Shown: positions 49,500 through 58,192, numbered from the stretch's first letter. The stretch: 64,000 nt of DNA from Planomonospora parontospora (GCA_014647935.1 BMQD01000008.1:217718-281717); one strand, 5' to 3'. Notes: generated from the sequence alone by a model not told the origin. Numbers and translations: made by a program.

Positions 49500-50144
49500 T
49501 CAGGCGAACAGCGCGGCGACGTCGATCCGCAGGCCGAACGGCTCCGGCAGCTCCAGCGACCCGCCGCTGTGCACGGTGACCGTCTTGAGGTACGGCTCCC
49601 GCTCGTCGAAGGGCGCGGGATCCTCGACCGGCTCGCTCATCAGGGTGACCTTCGGCGGCTCGGCCGTCGGGTCGACGATGAGGTAGAGCGGCACCCCGGC
49701 CCTGGCGTACTCGCCCGGTTTCTCCTGGTAATCGGCCTTCCACGTGCCGGGGGAGCAGACCTCGGCGGCCAGCAGGGCGGAGCGTCCCCGCAGCCGCATC
49801 TCGTCGTGGTACTCCGGATCGCGGGGAACCACCACCAGGTCGGGCAGGCGCATATCCCCCTGGGGCGGGATGCTCAGCGCCATGCTCTGGTGCAGACGCC
49901 ACCCGTTCCGGGTCTTGACCGGATAGAGCACGTCGACGAGGTTGTCGAGGACATCGCAGCTCCTCGGGTGAGCCCAAGGACTCACGACGACCTGCCCCTG
50001 GACGATCTCCGCGGCATAGCCGTGGTCGTTGAGCTCTTTGCAGAGCCGCAGGGTTCGGTCTTCGACGGTGTCGCGGGAGAACCGCCGGAAAGGATCCTTC
50101 CGGCTGCGCGGCTCATCGGTGGTCTGGTGACGGGGTAGAGACAT
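49500..50144 (-). CDS. Uma2-family (DUF820) PD-(D/E)XK-fold protein
   Basis: A 214-residue protein of the Uma2 family: ELNDHGYAAEIVQGQVVVSP, GDMRLPDLVVVPRDPEYHDE, ALLAAEVCSPGT and DYQEKPGEYARAGVPLYLIV. The PD...E-x-C/S...K pattern is that of a restriction-endonuclease-like fold. The family is abundant in cyanobacteria and actinomycetes, and its role is unknown. ATG 50144 or 50150 (ATG GTC ATG) are both possible. Convergent with adnB at 3 bp distance and followed upstream by the siderophore operon on the same strand after 55 bp. Confidence 0.82.
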   Translation of the reverse strand: MSLPRHQTTDEPRSRKDPFRRFSRDTVEDRTLRLCKELNDHGYAAEIVQGQVVVSPWAHPRSCDVLDNLVDVLYPVKTRNGWRLHQSMALSIPPQGDMRLPDLVVVPRDPEYHDEMRLRGRSALLAAEVCSPGTWKADYQEKPGEYARAGVPLYLIVDPTAEPPKVTLMSEPVEDPAPFDEREPYLKTVTVHSGGSLELPEPFGLRIDVAALFA

Positions 50145-50199
50145 GACCATTGAGACATCCTCTCGGGGCTCCCTACGCTGGCATCGTATGTCGATCCCC

Positions 50200-51495
50200 T
50201 CACATCCCGTCGCCGACCGTACCAGTGCCGTCTACGCAATGTGATGAAATGAGGCCGGTCGGTCGCAGATAGCGGAAGTCCGGGCGCGGGTGCATCAGGA
50301 AGTCGTGGTGGGAGATGTTCCAGGCGTAGGCCCCGGCCATCGCGAACTCCACCACGTCCCCCGGCTCCAGCCGGACCGGTGCCCTCCTGGCCAGCACGTC
50401 CTTCGGGGTGCACAGCTGCCCGACGATCGTGACCGGCTCGCCGGGCGCGCCCGGTCCTCCGGCCGAGGTCCAGGCGGCCAGCGGCTGGTCGTGGCCCTTG
50501 GTGGCCGGGGTCCGCAGGTGGTGGGTGCCCCCGGCGACCACCGCGAACAGCTCGCCGTGCACCCGCTTGACGTCGATCACCCAGGTGACGTACCGCCCGC
50601 AGTAGACGGTCAGCGACCGCCCCGGCTCGACCCGCAGCAGTTCCCCGGGCCGCCGGAGGCCGGCCAGGCCCGCGCCGTACGCCTTCCAGTCGAACCGGGC
50701 GTCCGGGTCGGCGTACGACACGCCCATGCCGCCGCCCAGGTTGACCTCGGTCGCGCCGATCCCGCGGGCGTAGTCCAGTACGGCCTCCGCCAGCCTCAGC
50801 ATCCGCGGCGCGTCCAGCCCGCTGGCCAGATGGGCGTGCACGCCCCGCCAGCGGACGAGGTCCTGGCCGCGGAGCAGGGAGAGGCACTCGTCGACCCCGC
50901 CGGGGTCCATGCCGAACGGGGTCGCGCCGCCGCCCATGGCCAGCGAGGCCCCCTCGACGGGGAGGTCCAGGTTGACGCGGAGCAGGACGTCGGCCGGACG
51001 TCCGAGGGCGAGCAGCCGCCGCAGCTCCCCGGGGCTCTCCACGTGTAACCGGTGGACGGGCGGGGCGCCGCCCGAGCCTCCCCGACCGCCTGAGCCTTCC
51101 GAGGTTCCCGGGCTGCCGGAGGCTTCCGGACCGCCAGGGCCTGCCGAGTTTCCCGGACCTGCCGGACCTCCCGGGCCGTCCGCCGGGCGGACGGCGGCGG
51201 CCAGTTCGGCGTCGGTCTTGCCCGGGCCGCCCAGCGCGACCGGCACCTCGGGGAACAGCGCCCGCACGTGCGCCAGCTCCCCGCCCGAGGCCACCTCGAA
51301 GCCGTCCACGTACCGGGCGAGCACCCGGAGCAGCTCCGGGTCGGGATTGGCCTTCACCGCGTAGTGCAGCTCGATCCCGTCCAGCGCCGCCCGGACCTCG
51401 GCCACATGGGCGTCCAGTTCCCGCAGGTCGTAGACGTAGGCGGGCGGCTCCCCCGGAACCAGCGGGCACCCGTCGGGCGTGTGCTCGGAGGTCAT
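50200..51495 (-). CDS. PLP-dependent decarboxylase of siderophore operon (PvsE-like)
   Basis: A 431-residue fold-III PLP enzyme of the ornithine/diaminopimelate decarboxylase family. Lys48 in LHYAVKANPDPELLRVL forms the Schiff base; GFEVASGGELAHV, VNLGGGMGVSY and RVEPGRSLTVYCG bind PLP phosphate; QLCTPKDVL and AMAGAYAWNISHHDF complete the active site. PvsE of vibrioferrin and SbnH of staphyloferrin B are the closest functional models, decarboxylating an amino-acid part of the siderophore. An insertion rich in Gly, Pro and Ser (around residues 130-175) interrupts the barrel. Its ATG overlaps the upstream stop by 4 nt. Confidence 0.85.
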   Translation of the reverse strand: MTSEHTPDGCPLVPGEPPAYVYDLRELDAHVAEVRAALDGIELHYAVKANPDPELLRVLARYVDGFEVASGGELAHVRALFPEVPVALGGPGKTDAELAAAVRPADGPGGPAGPGNSAGPGGPEASGSPGTSEGSGGRGGSGGAPPVHRLHVESPGELRRLLALGRPADVLLRVNLDLPVEGASLAMGGGATPFGMDPGGVDECLSLLRGQDLVRWRGVHAHLASGLDAPRMLRLAEAVLDYARGIGATEVNLGGGMGVSYADPDARFDWKAYGAGLAGLRRPGELLRVEPGRSLTVYCGRYVTWVIDVKRVHGELFAVVAGGTHHLRTPATKGHDQPLAAWTSAGGPGAPGEPVTIVGQLCTPKDVLARRAPVRLEPGDVVEFAMAGAYAWNISHHDFLMHPRPDFRYLRPTGLISSHCVDGTGTVGDGM

Positions 51496-53339
51496 CGGGC
51501 ACCCGCCGCGTGCGCGCTCCGGACGGAGCCCGGTCCGGCCGCCGGTGGGCCGATGAAGGGCCTGGCCGCCGGGGTCGCCAGCGGGTTGGCCACCGCGACG
51601 TACCCCGCCGCGCGGTCCGCCGCCCGCGACCACCGGACCGCCAGGTTGGCCTTGGCCGGCAGCGGCGCGTCCGACAGCAGGCCCGCCAGGGGCGGCGGCC
51701 ATCCCCGAGCGGCCGCGTAGCGGGCCAGGACCTCCCCGGCCACCGCCCACAGCTCCCGCACCGGTCCGTCGCCGGCCAGCGAGGCGGCGATCTCCGCGAG
51801 GTGGTTGACGACCAGGCAGTAGACCACCCGGTTCCAGCCGTCGGCGGCGTCGTAGGTGAGCGCCTCGGCGACCCGGGGGGGAAGGGCCGACAGGTCGTGG
51901 CGGCCGGCGACGAGCTTGGTCCCCTCCAGGTCGCGGAAGACCGCCTCCACCGGCGTCCCGGCCGGGTCCACGCCGACCAGGACGTTCTGCAGGTGGGGTT
52001 CCAGCACCACGCCGTGGGCCAGGTAGGCCTCCAGCACCGGCGGCGCGACGCACTCCACGTAGGCCCGCCACCAGCGCACCGGGTCGGCGGCGGCGGAGGC
52101 GGGGAGCACGGGGGCGGAACCGGGGGGCGGGGAGGCCGCGAGGGCGCCGCTCAGCAGCGGGGTCACGCCCGGTCCGCAGACCTGCCGGGGGCTCGCCCGG
52201 ACGATCACGCCCAGCCCCTCCAGCAGCCGGGTGCCGAGGTCCGCCGAGCGGTAGCCGGGCTCGGGGAGCCAGCGGGTGCCGGGGAACCGCTCCGCCAGAT
52301 CGCGGAAGACCGGCTCCAGGCGGGCGGTCAGCTCGACCGCCCCGGCCAGCTCGTACCAGGAGTTCTTCCGGACGCAGTTGGTGATCCGCACGTCCAGGCT
52401 GAACTTCAGGCACCGCTCGATCGACGGCTCGTAGACCGTGCGGACCGACGAGGTGGGGACCGCCTCGCAGGAGCCGCGGCCCAGGTCGACCAGGCGCCCG
52501 TCGGCCAGCGGCGCGGCCAGCTCGGCGGCGAGCAGGTCGAGCTGCCAGGGGTGCGCGGGCAGCAGCGCGTACCCGGGCGGCGCACCGCCCAGCGCGTCCA
52601 GTGCCGCAGTCTCGCCCGCCTCGGCCAGCACGTCGTGCCGGACCCCGAGCAACCGGAGCGGGAAGGCCGCGTGCGCCTCCGGGGCGTACGCGAGCCAGCC
52701 CGCACCGGAGGCCGCCCCACGGATCCCGCCGTCGTGCGGATCGTCCTCCCGGCGGGTCCCGCCGCGGTGCGGGGCGTCCTTCCCTCGGACCCCGCCGTCG
52801 TGCGGGTCGTCCGTACGGCATGCCCCGTCCCTCTCCGGGCCGCGGGAGACGCCGCCCCCCTCCGGGCCGTCACCGGAGACGCCGTCCCGCGCCTTGGGGC
52901 TGGGGTGGAACGGGTGCCCGAAGACGAGCGCCTGTTCGGACGCCAGCCAGGGGTCGGCCGGGGGGCCCGCGTCCCGGCGGCCTTCCAGCAGCGCCGCCAC
53001 GGCCGACCGGCTCGACCGCACCTGGGCGGCGAACTCCTCGTTGCCCCCGCCCAGCTCGGCCTCCAGCAGCCGGACGAGCCGGTCGGCGGAGAGCGGACGC
53101 CAGCGGCCGTCCCGGTACCACTCGGCGGGTCCGGTGAACCGGAGTGCGAGCCCGCCGTGCGCCCGCACCCGCAGCGGGGTGCCCGCCAGGTGCAGCAGCA
53201 GGCGGGGCCCGTCGTGCCGGACCCGGCCGCGCGGCCCGGCGACCTCCCGTACGGCGCAGCGCAGCAGCGCCGCCAGCGTCGCCTCCTCGGCGACGGCGGC
53301 CGGGGAGTCGAGAACGGAGCAGAGAACGGGAGCGGTCAT
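51492..53339 (-). CDS. IucA/IucC-family siderophore synthetase 2 (NIS)
   Basis: A 615-residue NRPS-independent siderophore synthetase that adenylates a carboxylate (typically citrate or a citryl intermediate) and couples it to an amine or alcohol. Markers are GHPFHPSPKARDG, LLPAHPWQLDLL, VPTSSVRTVYEP, IERCLKFSLDVRITNCVRKN, LEPHLQNVLVGVD and FRDLEGTKLV. A 33-bp repeat inserted between the HPFHPSPK motif and the next block encodes DDPHDGGVRGK-like units. The start and stop both overlap neighbours by ATGA. It takes the position of PvsD in vibrioferrin clusters. Confidence 0.9.
   Translation of the reverse strand: MTAPVLCSVLDSPAAVAEEATLAALLRCAVREVAGPRGRVRHDGPRLLLHLAGTPLRVRAHGGLALRFTGPAEWYRDGRWRPLSADRLVRLLEAELGGGNEEFAAQVRSSRSAVAALLEGRRDAGPPADPWLASEQALVFGHPFHPSPKARDGVSGDGPEGGGVSRGPERDGACRTDDPHDGGVRGKDAPHRGGTRREDDPHDGGIRGAASGAGWLAYAPEAHAAFPLRLLGVRHDVLAEAGETAALDALGGAPPGYALLPAHPWQLDLLAAELAAPLADGRLVDLGRGSCEAVPTSSVRTVYEPSIERCLKFSLDVRITNCVRKNSWYELAGAVELTARLEPVFRDLAERFPGTRWLPEPGYRSADLGTRLLEGLGVIVRASPRQVCGPGVTPLLSGALAASPPPGSAPVLPASAAADPVRWWRAYVECVAPPVLEAYLAHGVVLEPHLQNVLVGVDPAGTPVEAVFRDLEGTKLVAGRHDLSALPPRVAEALTYDAADGWNRVVYCLVVNHLAEIAASLAGDGPVRELWAVAGEVLARYAAARGWPPPLAGLLSDAPLPAKANLAVRWSRAADRAAGYVAVANPLATPAARPFIGPPAAGPGSVRSAHAAGAR
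52723..52818 (-). repeat. 33-bp imperfect triple repeat inside NIS synthetase 2
   Basis: Three units (52723-52755, 52756-52788, 52789-52818) encode EDDPHDGGIRG, KDAPHRGGTRR and TDDPHDGGVRG. They lie in a poorly conserved surface segment. Confidence 0.8.
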
Positions 53340-54973
53340 GGGGTCCCCTGGGTGATCACGGGCCGGACGGCCGCGGGAGGGTGGCGGAGGTAGTTGGGGC
53401 CGCTGGTGCCGTAGAACTTGTTCACGTCGCGCGCCCCGGTGCGCGCCTTGTCCACCAGCGTCCCGGCGGTGACCATCGACTTGCCGACCAGCCGGGCGGC
53501 GTCGAGGGACCTGGCCCGCAGCAGCCGGGCCGCCGGGTCGTCGCCGTACGGCTCCAGCGCCTCGGCGAGCGTGTCCCGCAGCAGCCGGGAGGCCCGCGCG
53601 GGCGGCAGCGCGCCGAAGGCCGGAGCGGCGGCGGCCAGGTGCAGGGTGATGGTCACGAACACGTCGGCGAGCGCGTGCGGGTCGTCGGTCAGCATGCGCC
53701 CGTCGGCGAAGTCCGGGACGGCGGTCCCCGCGGCCCGCAGGCGCCCCGGGGAGGCCAGCAGCCCGTCGTTGTCCTTGACGAGCAGCCGCGGGGGGCCGTC
53801 GCCGTCCAGCACGAGCGCGAGGTTCTGCTGGTGGGCCTCCAGCGCGACGCCGTACCGGACGAGGAGCCGCACGCCGGAGGCGAACAGCAGGCGGAGGTAC
53901 TCGGTCAGCAGCGCCTCGACGCCACCGGCGCCGCCGTGCCGTCGCGCGGCGAGCTCCTCGGCGACCGTGCCGCCCTCCGGCAGGGGGGCGAGCAGCGCCG
54001 CCACGGGGACGATCTCGCCCGGCGGGAGGCGGCGGACGAGCCAGGCCAGGTACTCGTGCCCGGTGTGGGCGTGGACCTGCTCGTCGGCCAGGATGATCTG
54101 CGGACCGGCGATCCGGCGCAGCAGCAGCTCGGCCCGCGCCCCGTCGGCCAGCGTGCCCGGTTTGATCGAGCGCCGGTTGCGCAGGCCCAGCGTGCTGGTG
54201 GGCAGCGGCAGCTTCAGGTGCGTGCGGGCGTCCACCTCGACCGTGCGCATGGACAGGGTGGGCCGGACGGTCAGGTACGGCTCCGGCGCCGGGACCGCCC
54301 ACGGGATCGCGCGGACGGCGGGCAGCGCCAGCGGGTGCACCGGGAACAGCACGTGCGTGTCCGCGAGCTCCCCCGCCAGCCCGACGCGGGCGAAGTCCGG
54401 CGCCATCGGCGGCGTCCCGGGCGAGGTGCCGGTCACCCGCTCGCGGGGCACCGCCGCCCACCGCAGCTCGAAGCTCGGGGCGAACTCCGGCGCGTAGGCC
54501 GTCAGATCCCCGTCCGAGAGCCCGGCCCGGCAGCGCGCCGTCGGATAGACGGGATGGTCCAGGAAGGCCGCCAGCGCCTCGTAGCGCGCGGTCCCGGCCG
54601 GGCCGCGCCGCAGCCGGGCGAGCACGTCCCGGCGGTGGGCGTCGTGGAGGTCGAGTGCGCGCAGGGCCTCGCGGCACTCCTGGGCGAACGCCTCGATCCC
54701 GGCGGCGTCCGCCGGGTGCGCGACCGCCCGCAGGGCGCCCAGCACCTCGGTCAGGCCCAGGCGCTCGGCGGGGGCGACGGTGAAGTCCTGGAACGGCGAA
54801 CCCGGTACCAGCCGGACCGGGCGCCCGCCCGGTCCCGGCAGGTGGAGGACGACGCCGTCCCTGCGCCGGGCCACCCGCCCGGCCAGGCCGCCGTAGTCCT
54901 CCCGCAGGAGGGCGTCCAGGACACGGGCCGCGAGGTACGGCTCCCGCCCGGCGACGGCGCGCTCGGCGATCAT
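53336..54973 (-). CDS. IucA/IucC-family siderophore synthetase 1 (NIS)
   Basis: A 545-residue synthetase of the same superfamily, but only distantly similar to synthetase 2. Motifs are YPTARCRAGLS (in place of HPxHPxxK), LFPVHPLALPAV, RTHLKLPLPTSTLGLRNRRS, IKPGT, LADEQVHAHTGHEYLAWLV, VALEAHQQNLALVLDG and KDNDGLLASPG. The EAHQQN motif binds the nucleotide or acid. It is the second gene of the operon, the PvsB position. The reading frame overlaps both neighbours by ATGA, giving a strictly coupled four-gene unit. Confidence 0.9.
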   Translation of the reverse strand: MIAERAVAGREPYLAARVLDALLREDYGGLAGRVARRRDGVVLHLPGPGGRPVRLVPGSPFQDFTVAPAERLGLTEVLGALRAVAHPADAAGIEAFAQECREALRALDLHDAHRRDVLARLRRGPAGTARYEALAAFLDHPVYPTARCRAGLSDGDLTAYAPEFAPSFELRWAAVPRERVTGTSPGTPPMAPDFARVGLAGELADTHVLFPVHPLALPAVRAIPWAVPAPEPYLTVRPTLSMRTVEVDARTHLKLPLPTSTLGLRNRRSIKPGTLADGARAELLLRRIAGPQIILADEQVHAHTGHEYLAWLVRRLPPGEIVPVAALLAPLPEGGTVAEELAARRHGGAGGVEALLTEYLRLLFASGVRLLVRYGVALEAHQQNLALVLDGDGPPRLLVKDNDGLLASPGRLRAAGTAVPDFADGRMLTDDPHALADVFVTITLHLAAAAPAFGALPPARASRLLRDTLAEALEPYGDDPAARLLRARSLDAARLVGKSMVTAGTLVDKARTGARDVNKFYGTSGPNYLRHPPAAVRPVITQGTP

Positions 54974-56133
54974 GCGATCACCCAGGGGTCGGCGGCGGTG
55001 AAGGCCGAGACGGCCTCGTCCACACTCGCCCGGTCGGGGCCGACGGCGCGGACGATGCCCAGGTAGTCGCGGTTCGTGTGGCTCCGGTCGATGCGGTCGC
55101 CCACCGACCGGAGCGGCCGGTGCCAGAGCCGCACGCGGTCACCGGGGGAGGGCGCCACGATTCCTGGTGCCCTCGTCACGGTCCCCGACCGCTCCGCCAC
55201 CAGGCTCAGGGCGGTCCCGTGCACGGCGGCGCGCTCGAGGTCCGGCCCGAGGCCCAGGCCGAGATGCACGCCGAGGATCCGCTCGAAGAGCGGGACGCCC
55301 AGCAGGTCGGCGAGCAGGAAGTCGCAGTGGTCGCCGATCACCCGGTAGTTGACCTCGATGATCCGCGGCCCGTCCGCCGTCATCACGTACTCGGTGTGGC
55401 AGGCCCCGAAGCCCACGCCCAGGGCTCGCAGCGCCCGGAGTACGTGACCGGCCGCGGGCGGCGGCTCCCAGTCCAGGCGCTCCTCCACGAAGTGCGGCAG
55501 CGGCCCCAGGGTGGTCCGGAAGCCGCCGAGCACCCGGACGGCCCGGCCGTCGCCCAGGGTCTCCAGTGTGTGCAGCGGTCCGTCGAGGTACTCCTCCACG
55601 ACCAGGGTCTCGCCCGGCCGCCGCCCGCGGATCGCCCGTACGGCCCCGGCCAGTTCGCGTCCGTCCCGGACGAGCACGACGTCCTCGCTGGCGACGCCCT
55701 GGCTCGGCTTGACCACGGCGGGCAGCGGCACGTCCCCGGCGGGCACCGGGTCGTCCGGCGCGAGCCGTACGGAGCGCACGGTCTCCACGCCGGCCGCGGC
55801 CAGCCGCCGCCGGGTGAGCGCCTTGTTCTTGGCCGCGACGCACGCCCGCCAGTCCTTGCCCGGCAGGTCGAAGTAGGCGGCGGCCAGGGCGGTCTCGGCC
55901 TGGATGTGGTCGGAGTTGGAGAAGACCGCGGCGGGCGGGTGGTGGTGCGCGATGACGTCGATCACCGCCCGTGCGTCGCGCACGTCGCAGGCGAGCGCCT
56001 CGGCACCGGAGGCGGTGTACTGCTCCGGCCGGTCGGTCAGGACCGTGACGTCGCAACCCAGTGCGCGGGCGGCGGGCAGGAATCCGTCGGTGACGGAGTC
56101 GGTCGGTTTGAGCGCGGTGAGGTACAGCCGCAA
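54970..56133 (-). CDS. ATP-grasp ligase of siderophore operon (PvsA-like)
   Basis: A 387-residue carboxylate-amine ligase. The ATP-grasp core has LPAVVKPSQGVASEDVVLVR, LVVEEYLDGPLHTLETLGDG and PRIIEVNYRVIGDHCDFLLA, with the Lys, acidic and Asn ligands for ATP-Mg. In vibrioferrin biosynthesis PvsA is an ATP-grasp enzyme joining an amino acid to a keto/hydroxy acid unit; the same role is inferred. The start is TTG 56133, with GGGGG upstream. An IdeR/DmdR-like box lies 16 bp in front, so the whole operon should be repressed by iron. Confidence 0.85.
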   Translation of the reverse strand: MRLYLTALKPTDSVTDGFLPAARALGCDVTVLTDRPEQYTASGAEALACDVRDARAVIDVIAHHHPPAAVFSNSDHIQAETALAAAYFDLPGKDWRACVAAKNKALTRRRLAAAGVETVRSVRLAPDDPVPAGDVPLPAVVKPSQGVASEDVVLVRDGRELAGAVRAIRGRRPGETLVVEEYLDGPLHTLETLGDGRAVRVLGGFRTTLGPLPHFVEERLDWEPPPAAGHVLRALRALGVGFGACHTEYVMTADGPRIIEVNYRVIGDHCDFLLADLLGVPLFERILGVHLGLGLGPDLERAAVHGTALSLVAERSGTVTRAPGIVAPSPGDRVRLWHRPLRSVGDRIDRSHTNRDYLGIVRAVGPDRASVDEAVSAFTAADPWVIA

Positions 56134-56148
56134 TGCGGACCCCCGATA

Positions 56149-56167
56149 TCAGGTAAGGCTAACCTAA
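56149..56167 (-). promoter_or_regulatory. IdeR/DmdR iron box of siderophore operon
   Basis: TTAGGTTAGCCTTACCTGA (minus strand) matches the IdeR/DmdR1 consensus TTAGGTTAGGCTAACCTAA at 16 or 17 of 19 positions. It sits 16 bp upstream of the TTG start of the ATP-grasp gene. Confidence 0.8.
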
Positions 56168-56530
56168 CCAGCGGCATCGTAGTCGAACGGAGATCATCGT
56201 GTGACGCGACAGGAGAATCATCATCCATGTCCCGTTGGCGGGGGGAAGAGAAGCTTCTCACCGTCGTCTCCTCCCGATCTCTCCGGGCGACGCCTACGGG
56301 GGACATCATGAGCCGCGCTCGCCCCGCCGTCACCCCGGCCGGGCGGCCGCCCCGGCGGGCCCGCCGCCCGCAGGGCACGATGCCCCTCTCGCCGACGGTG
56401 CGACGGCGATGCCCCTCTCGCCGCCCGCGCGGCCTCCCGGAATCTCCCGTCCGGCCGCGGGCCCGTGGCGGCGGAGGCCCGCGGCCGGCGCGTCGTTAGG
56501 ATGTGTCCGGCTCGGGGAGGGTGTGACGGC
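56168..56530. other. 363-bp region between siderophore operon and nudC
   Basis: One plus-strand frame (ATG 56227-56499, AGGAGA 10 nt upstream, MSRWRGEEKLLTVVSSRSLR at its start) could encode a 90-residue basic peptide. It has no recognisable domain and becomes Arg/Pro-rich, as out-of-frame GC-rich DNA does. TAGGAT at 56496-56501 may be the nudC -10. Nothing else stands out. Confidence 0.4.
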
Positions 56531-57508
56531 GTGGACATCACTGCAGACGAAGGACTACTGGGACCGCTGCTGCTCGCGCGCGGCGCCATCGACCGGTCGG
56601 CGGCGCGCCGCGGGGACGCCGGGTGGATCGAGCGGGCCTGGGCGGACCCCGCGACCAGGGTCCTGGTCGTCGACGGCGGCCAGGCCCTGGTCAGGATGAG
56701 GGGCGGGGCGGCCGAGCTCGTCCTGCTGCCCCCCGCGGACGCACCGGAGGGGGAGCGCTACCTGCTGGGCGTGGACGCCGGCGGCACCGCCTACTTCGCG
56801 GTGGCGGCCCCGGTCGAGGGCGCCGTCCGCGAGGAGCCCGGCCGCCGGATCGCTCCACCGGCGGCCCCGGCGGCCCGGCCGGAGGGGGAGGCGGCCGCGG
56901 CCGGGCTGCGCCAGGTCGGCGCGCTCCTCGGTGACCTGGACGCCGGCCTGCTGGTCTACGCGGTCGCGCTGGAGGCCTGGCACTCCACCCACGAGTTCTG
57001 CCCGCGCTGCGGGAGCCGTACGGAGGTCCGGACGGGCGGGCACGTGCGGGTCTGCCCGCAGGACGGCAGCCAGCACTTCCCCCGGGTGGACCCCGCGGTG
57101 ATCATGCTGGTCCACGACGAGGAGGACCGGTGCCTGCTGGCCCGCGGGCCGCAGTGGCCGGAGGGCCGGCTGTCGGTGCTCGCCGGGTTCGTGGAGCCCG
57201 GCGAGTCGCTGGAGAACGCGGTGGTCCGGGAGGTGGCGGAGGAGGTCGGCGTGCGGGTGGCCGCCCCGCGCTACCTTGGCAGCCAGCCCTGGCCGTTCCC
57301 GCGCAGCCTGATGCTGGGCTTCTTCGCCAGGGCCCTGTCCACCGAGCTCGTCCCCGACCGCGAGGAGATCGCCGAGGCCCGCTGGTTCAGCCGCGCCGAA
57401 CTGCGGGCCGCGCTGGAGAGCGGCGAGGTGCGCCTGCCGCCGGAGGTGTCGATCGCGCGCCGGTTGATCGAGGCCTGGTACGGCGGGGAGCTCGAAGGGG
57501 ATTGGTGA
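56531..57508 (+). CDS. nudC: NAD(H) diphosphatase NudC
   Basis: A 325-residue enzyme hydrolysing NADH/NAD+ and possibly NAD-capped RNA. The middle carries the zinc region EFCPRCGSRTEVRTGGHVRV with CPQDGSQHFPRVDP. The Nudix domain has LAGFVEPGESLENAVVREVA with EEVGV, and the family mark LGSQPWPFPRSLMLGF (SQPWPFPxS) confirms NudC. Normally four Cys bind zinc; here the fourth is replaced (CPQD), leaving three. GTG 56531 follows GGGAGGG. Rv3199c is the syntenic counterpart. Confidence 0.9.
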   Translation: MDITADEGLLGPLLLARGAIDRSAARRGDAGWIERAWADPATRVLVVDGGQALVRMRGGAAELVLLPPADAPEGERYLLGVDAGGTAYFAVAAPVEGAVREEPGRRIAPPAAPAARPEGEAAAAGLRQVGALLGDLDAGLLVYAVALEAWHSTHEFCPRCGSRTEVRTGGHVRVCPQDGSQHFPRVDPAVIMLVHDEEDRCLLARGPQWPEGRLSVLAGFVEPGESLENAVVREVAEEVGVRVAAPRYLGSQPWPFPRSLMLGFFARALSTELVPDREEIAEARWFSRAELRAALESGEVRLPPEVSIARRLIEAWYGGELEGDW

Positions 57509-57542
57509 CCGGCCGCGCCGCCCGGTCGGCGGATCGCCGCCT

Positions 57543-57589
57543 CGCGCCCGCCCGGCCGGTGGATCGCCGCCCCGGGCCGGGCGGGCGCG
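57543..57589 (+). terminator. nudC terminator hairpin
   Basis: CGCGCCCGCCCGG (57543-57555) pairs perfectly with CCGGGCGGGCGCG (57577-57589), with a 21-nt loop, 35 nt after the stop codon. No T-tract. Confidence 0.6.
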
Positions 57590-57758
57590 GCGGAGCGGTA
57601 ACGGCCCCGCGAGCATCGTTCACTTTATGTGTTTGAGCGACTACTCTTCGTGTTTTGGCTGATGGGCGTCGGGTATGGAGAGTGCAACCCGGCCCGCCTC
57701 GCCGGCAGGCGGCCGGGACGGACACCGAACCCCTGCAGGCCCTCGCGAAGGGAAAGAA

Positions 57759-58025
57759 ATGATCAAGAAGACAGCGTGCCGCCTCGTCGCCGTCGGGGCG
57801 CTGGCCCCGGCCCTCGTGCTCGGCGGGACCGGGACCTCCCTGGCCGACGACGGGGCGCTGTGGCAGCAGACCCAGGCCCGGGCGACCATCGACGGCGCGA
57901 GCCTGAAGATCGTGCGAGCCTACACCGACGGGTCGGGCAAGGTCTTCTTCGAGGAGCTCCACTTCACGGCGGACCGCAACGGCGCCACGGTCCACCGCAC
58001 CCGGAGCGGCGCCAGCGCCGGATAG
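57759..58025 (+). CDS. Small secreted protein, function unknown
   Basis: An 88-residue protein with a typical signal peptide (MIKKTACRLVAVGALAPALV, cut after GTSLA), leaving about 56 residues: DDGALWQQTQARATIDGASL, KIVRAYTDGSGKVFFEELHF. No Cys in the mature part and no recognised family. The AT-rich 130 bp upstream should be the promoter, and AAGGGAAAG precedes the ATG. Abundant small exported proteins of this type are common in streptomycete relatives. Confidence 0.65.
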   Translation: MIKKTACRLVAVGALAPALVLGGTGTSLADDGALWQQTQARATIDGASLKIVRAYTDGSGKVFFEELHFTADRNGATVHRTRSGASAG

Positions 58026-58058
58026 TCCCCGCCGCGGCCGGGAGGAGGTCCTGCAGGG

Positions 58059-58152
58059 CCGCCCGGCCGCGTGACGGCGCCCACCGCGGGCGGACCGCGG
58101 CGTCCCCGCCCGGCCGCGTGACGGCGCCCACCGCGGGCGGACCGCGGCGTCC
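58059..58152. repeat. Perfect 47-bp tandem repeat (two copies plus partial third)
   Basis: The unit beginning CCGCCCGGCCGCGTGACGGC occurs at 58059-58105 and 58106-58152, identical, followed by a partial copy at 58153. Each copy holds internal CCGCGG inverted repeats. It lies between the small secreted protein and mycoredoxin genes. Confidence 0.9.
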
Positions 58153-58192
58153 CCGCCCGGCCCGGGACGGATCAGGCGACCGTCCGGAGACG

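Noticed and set aside
56227-56499. A 90-codon ORF beside the iron box
   Set aside because: It has a fair AGGAGA but becomes Arg/Pro repeats and overlaps the nudC promoter region; kept only as a note in the intergenic entry.
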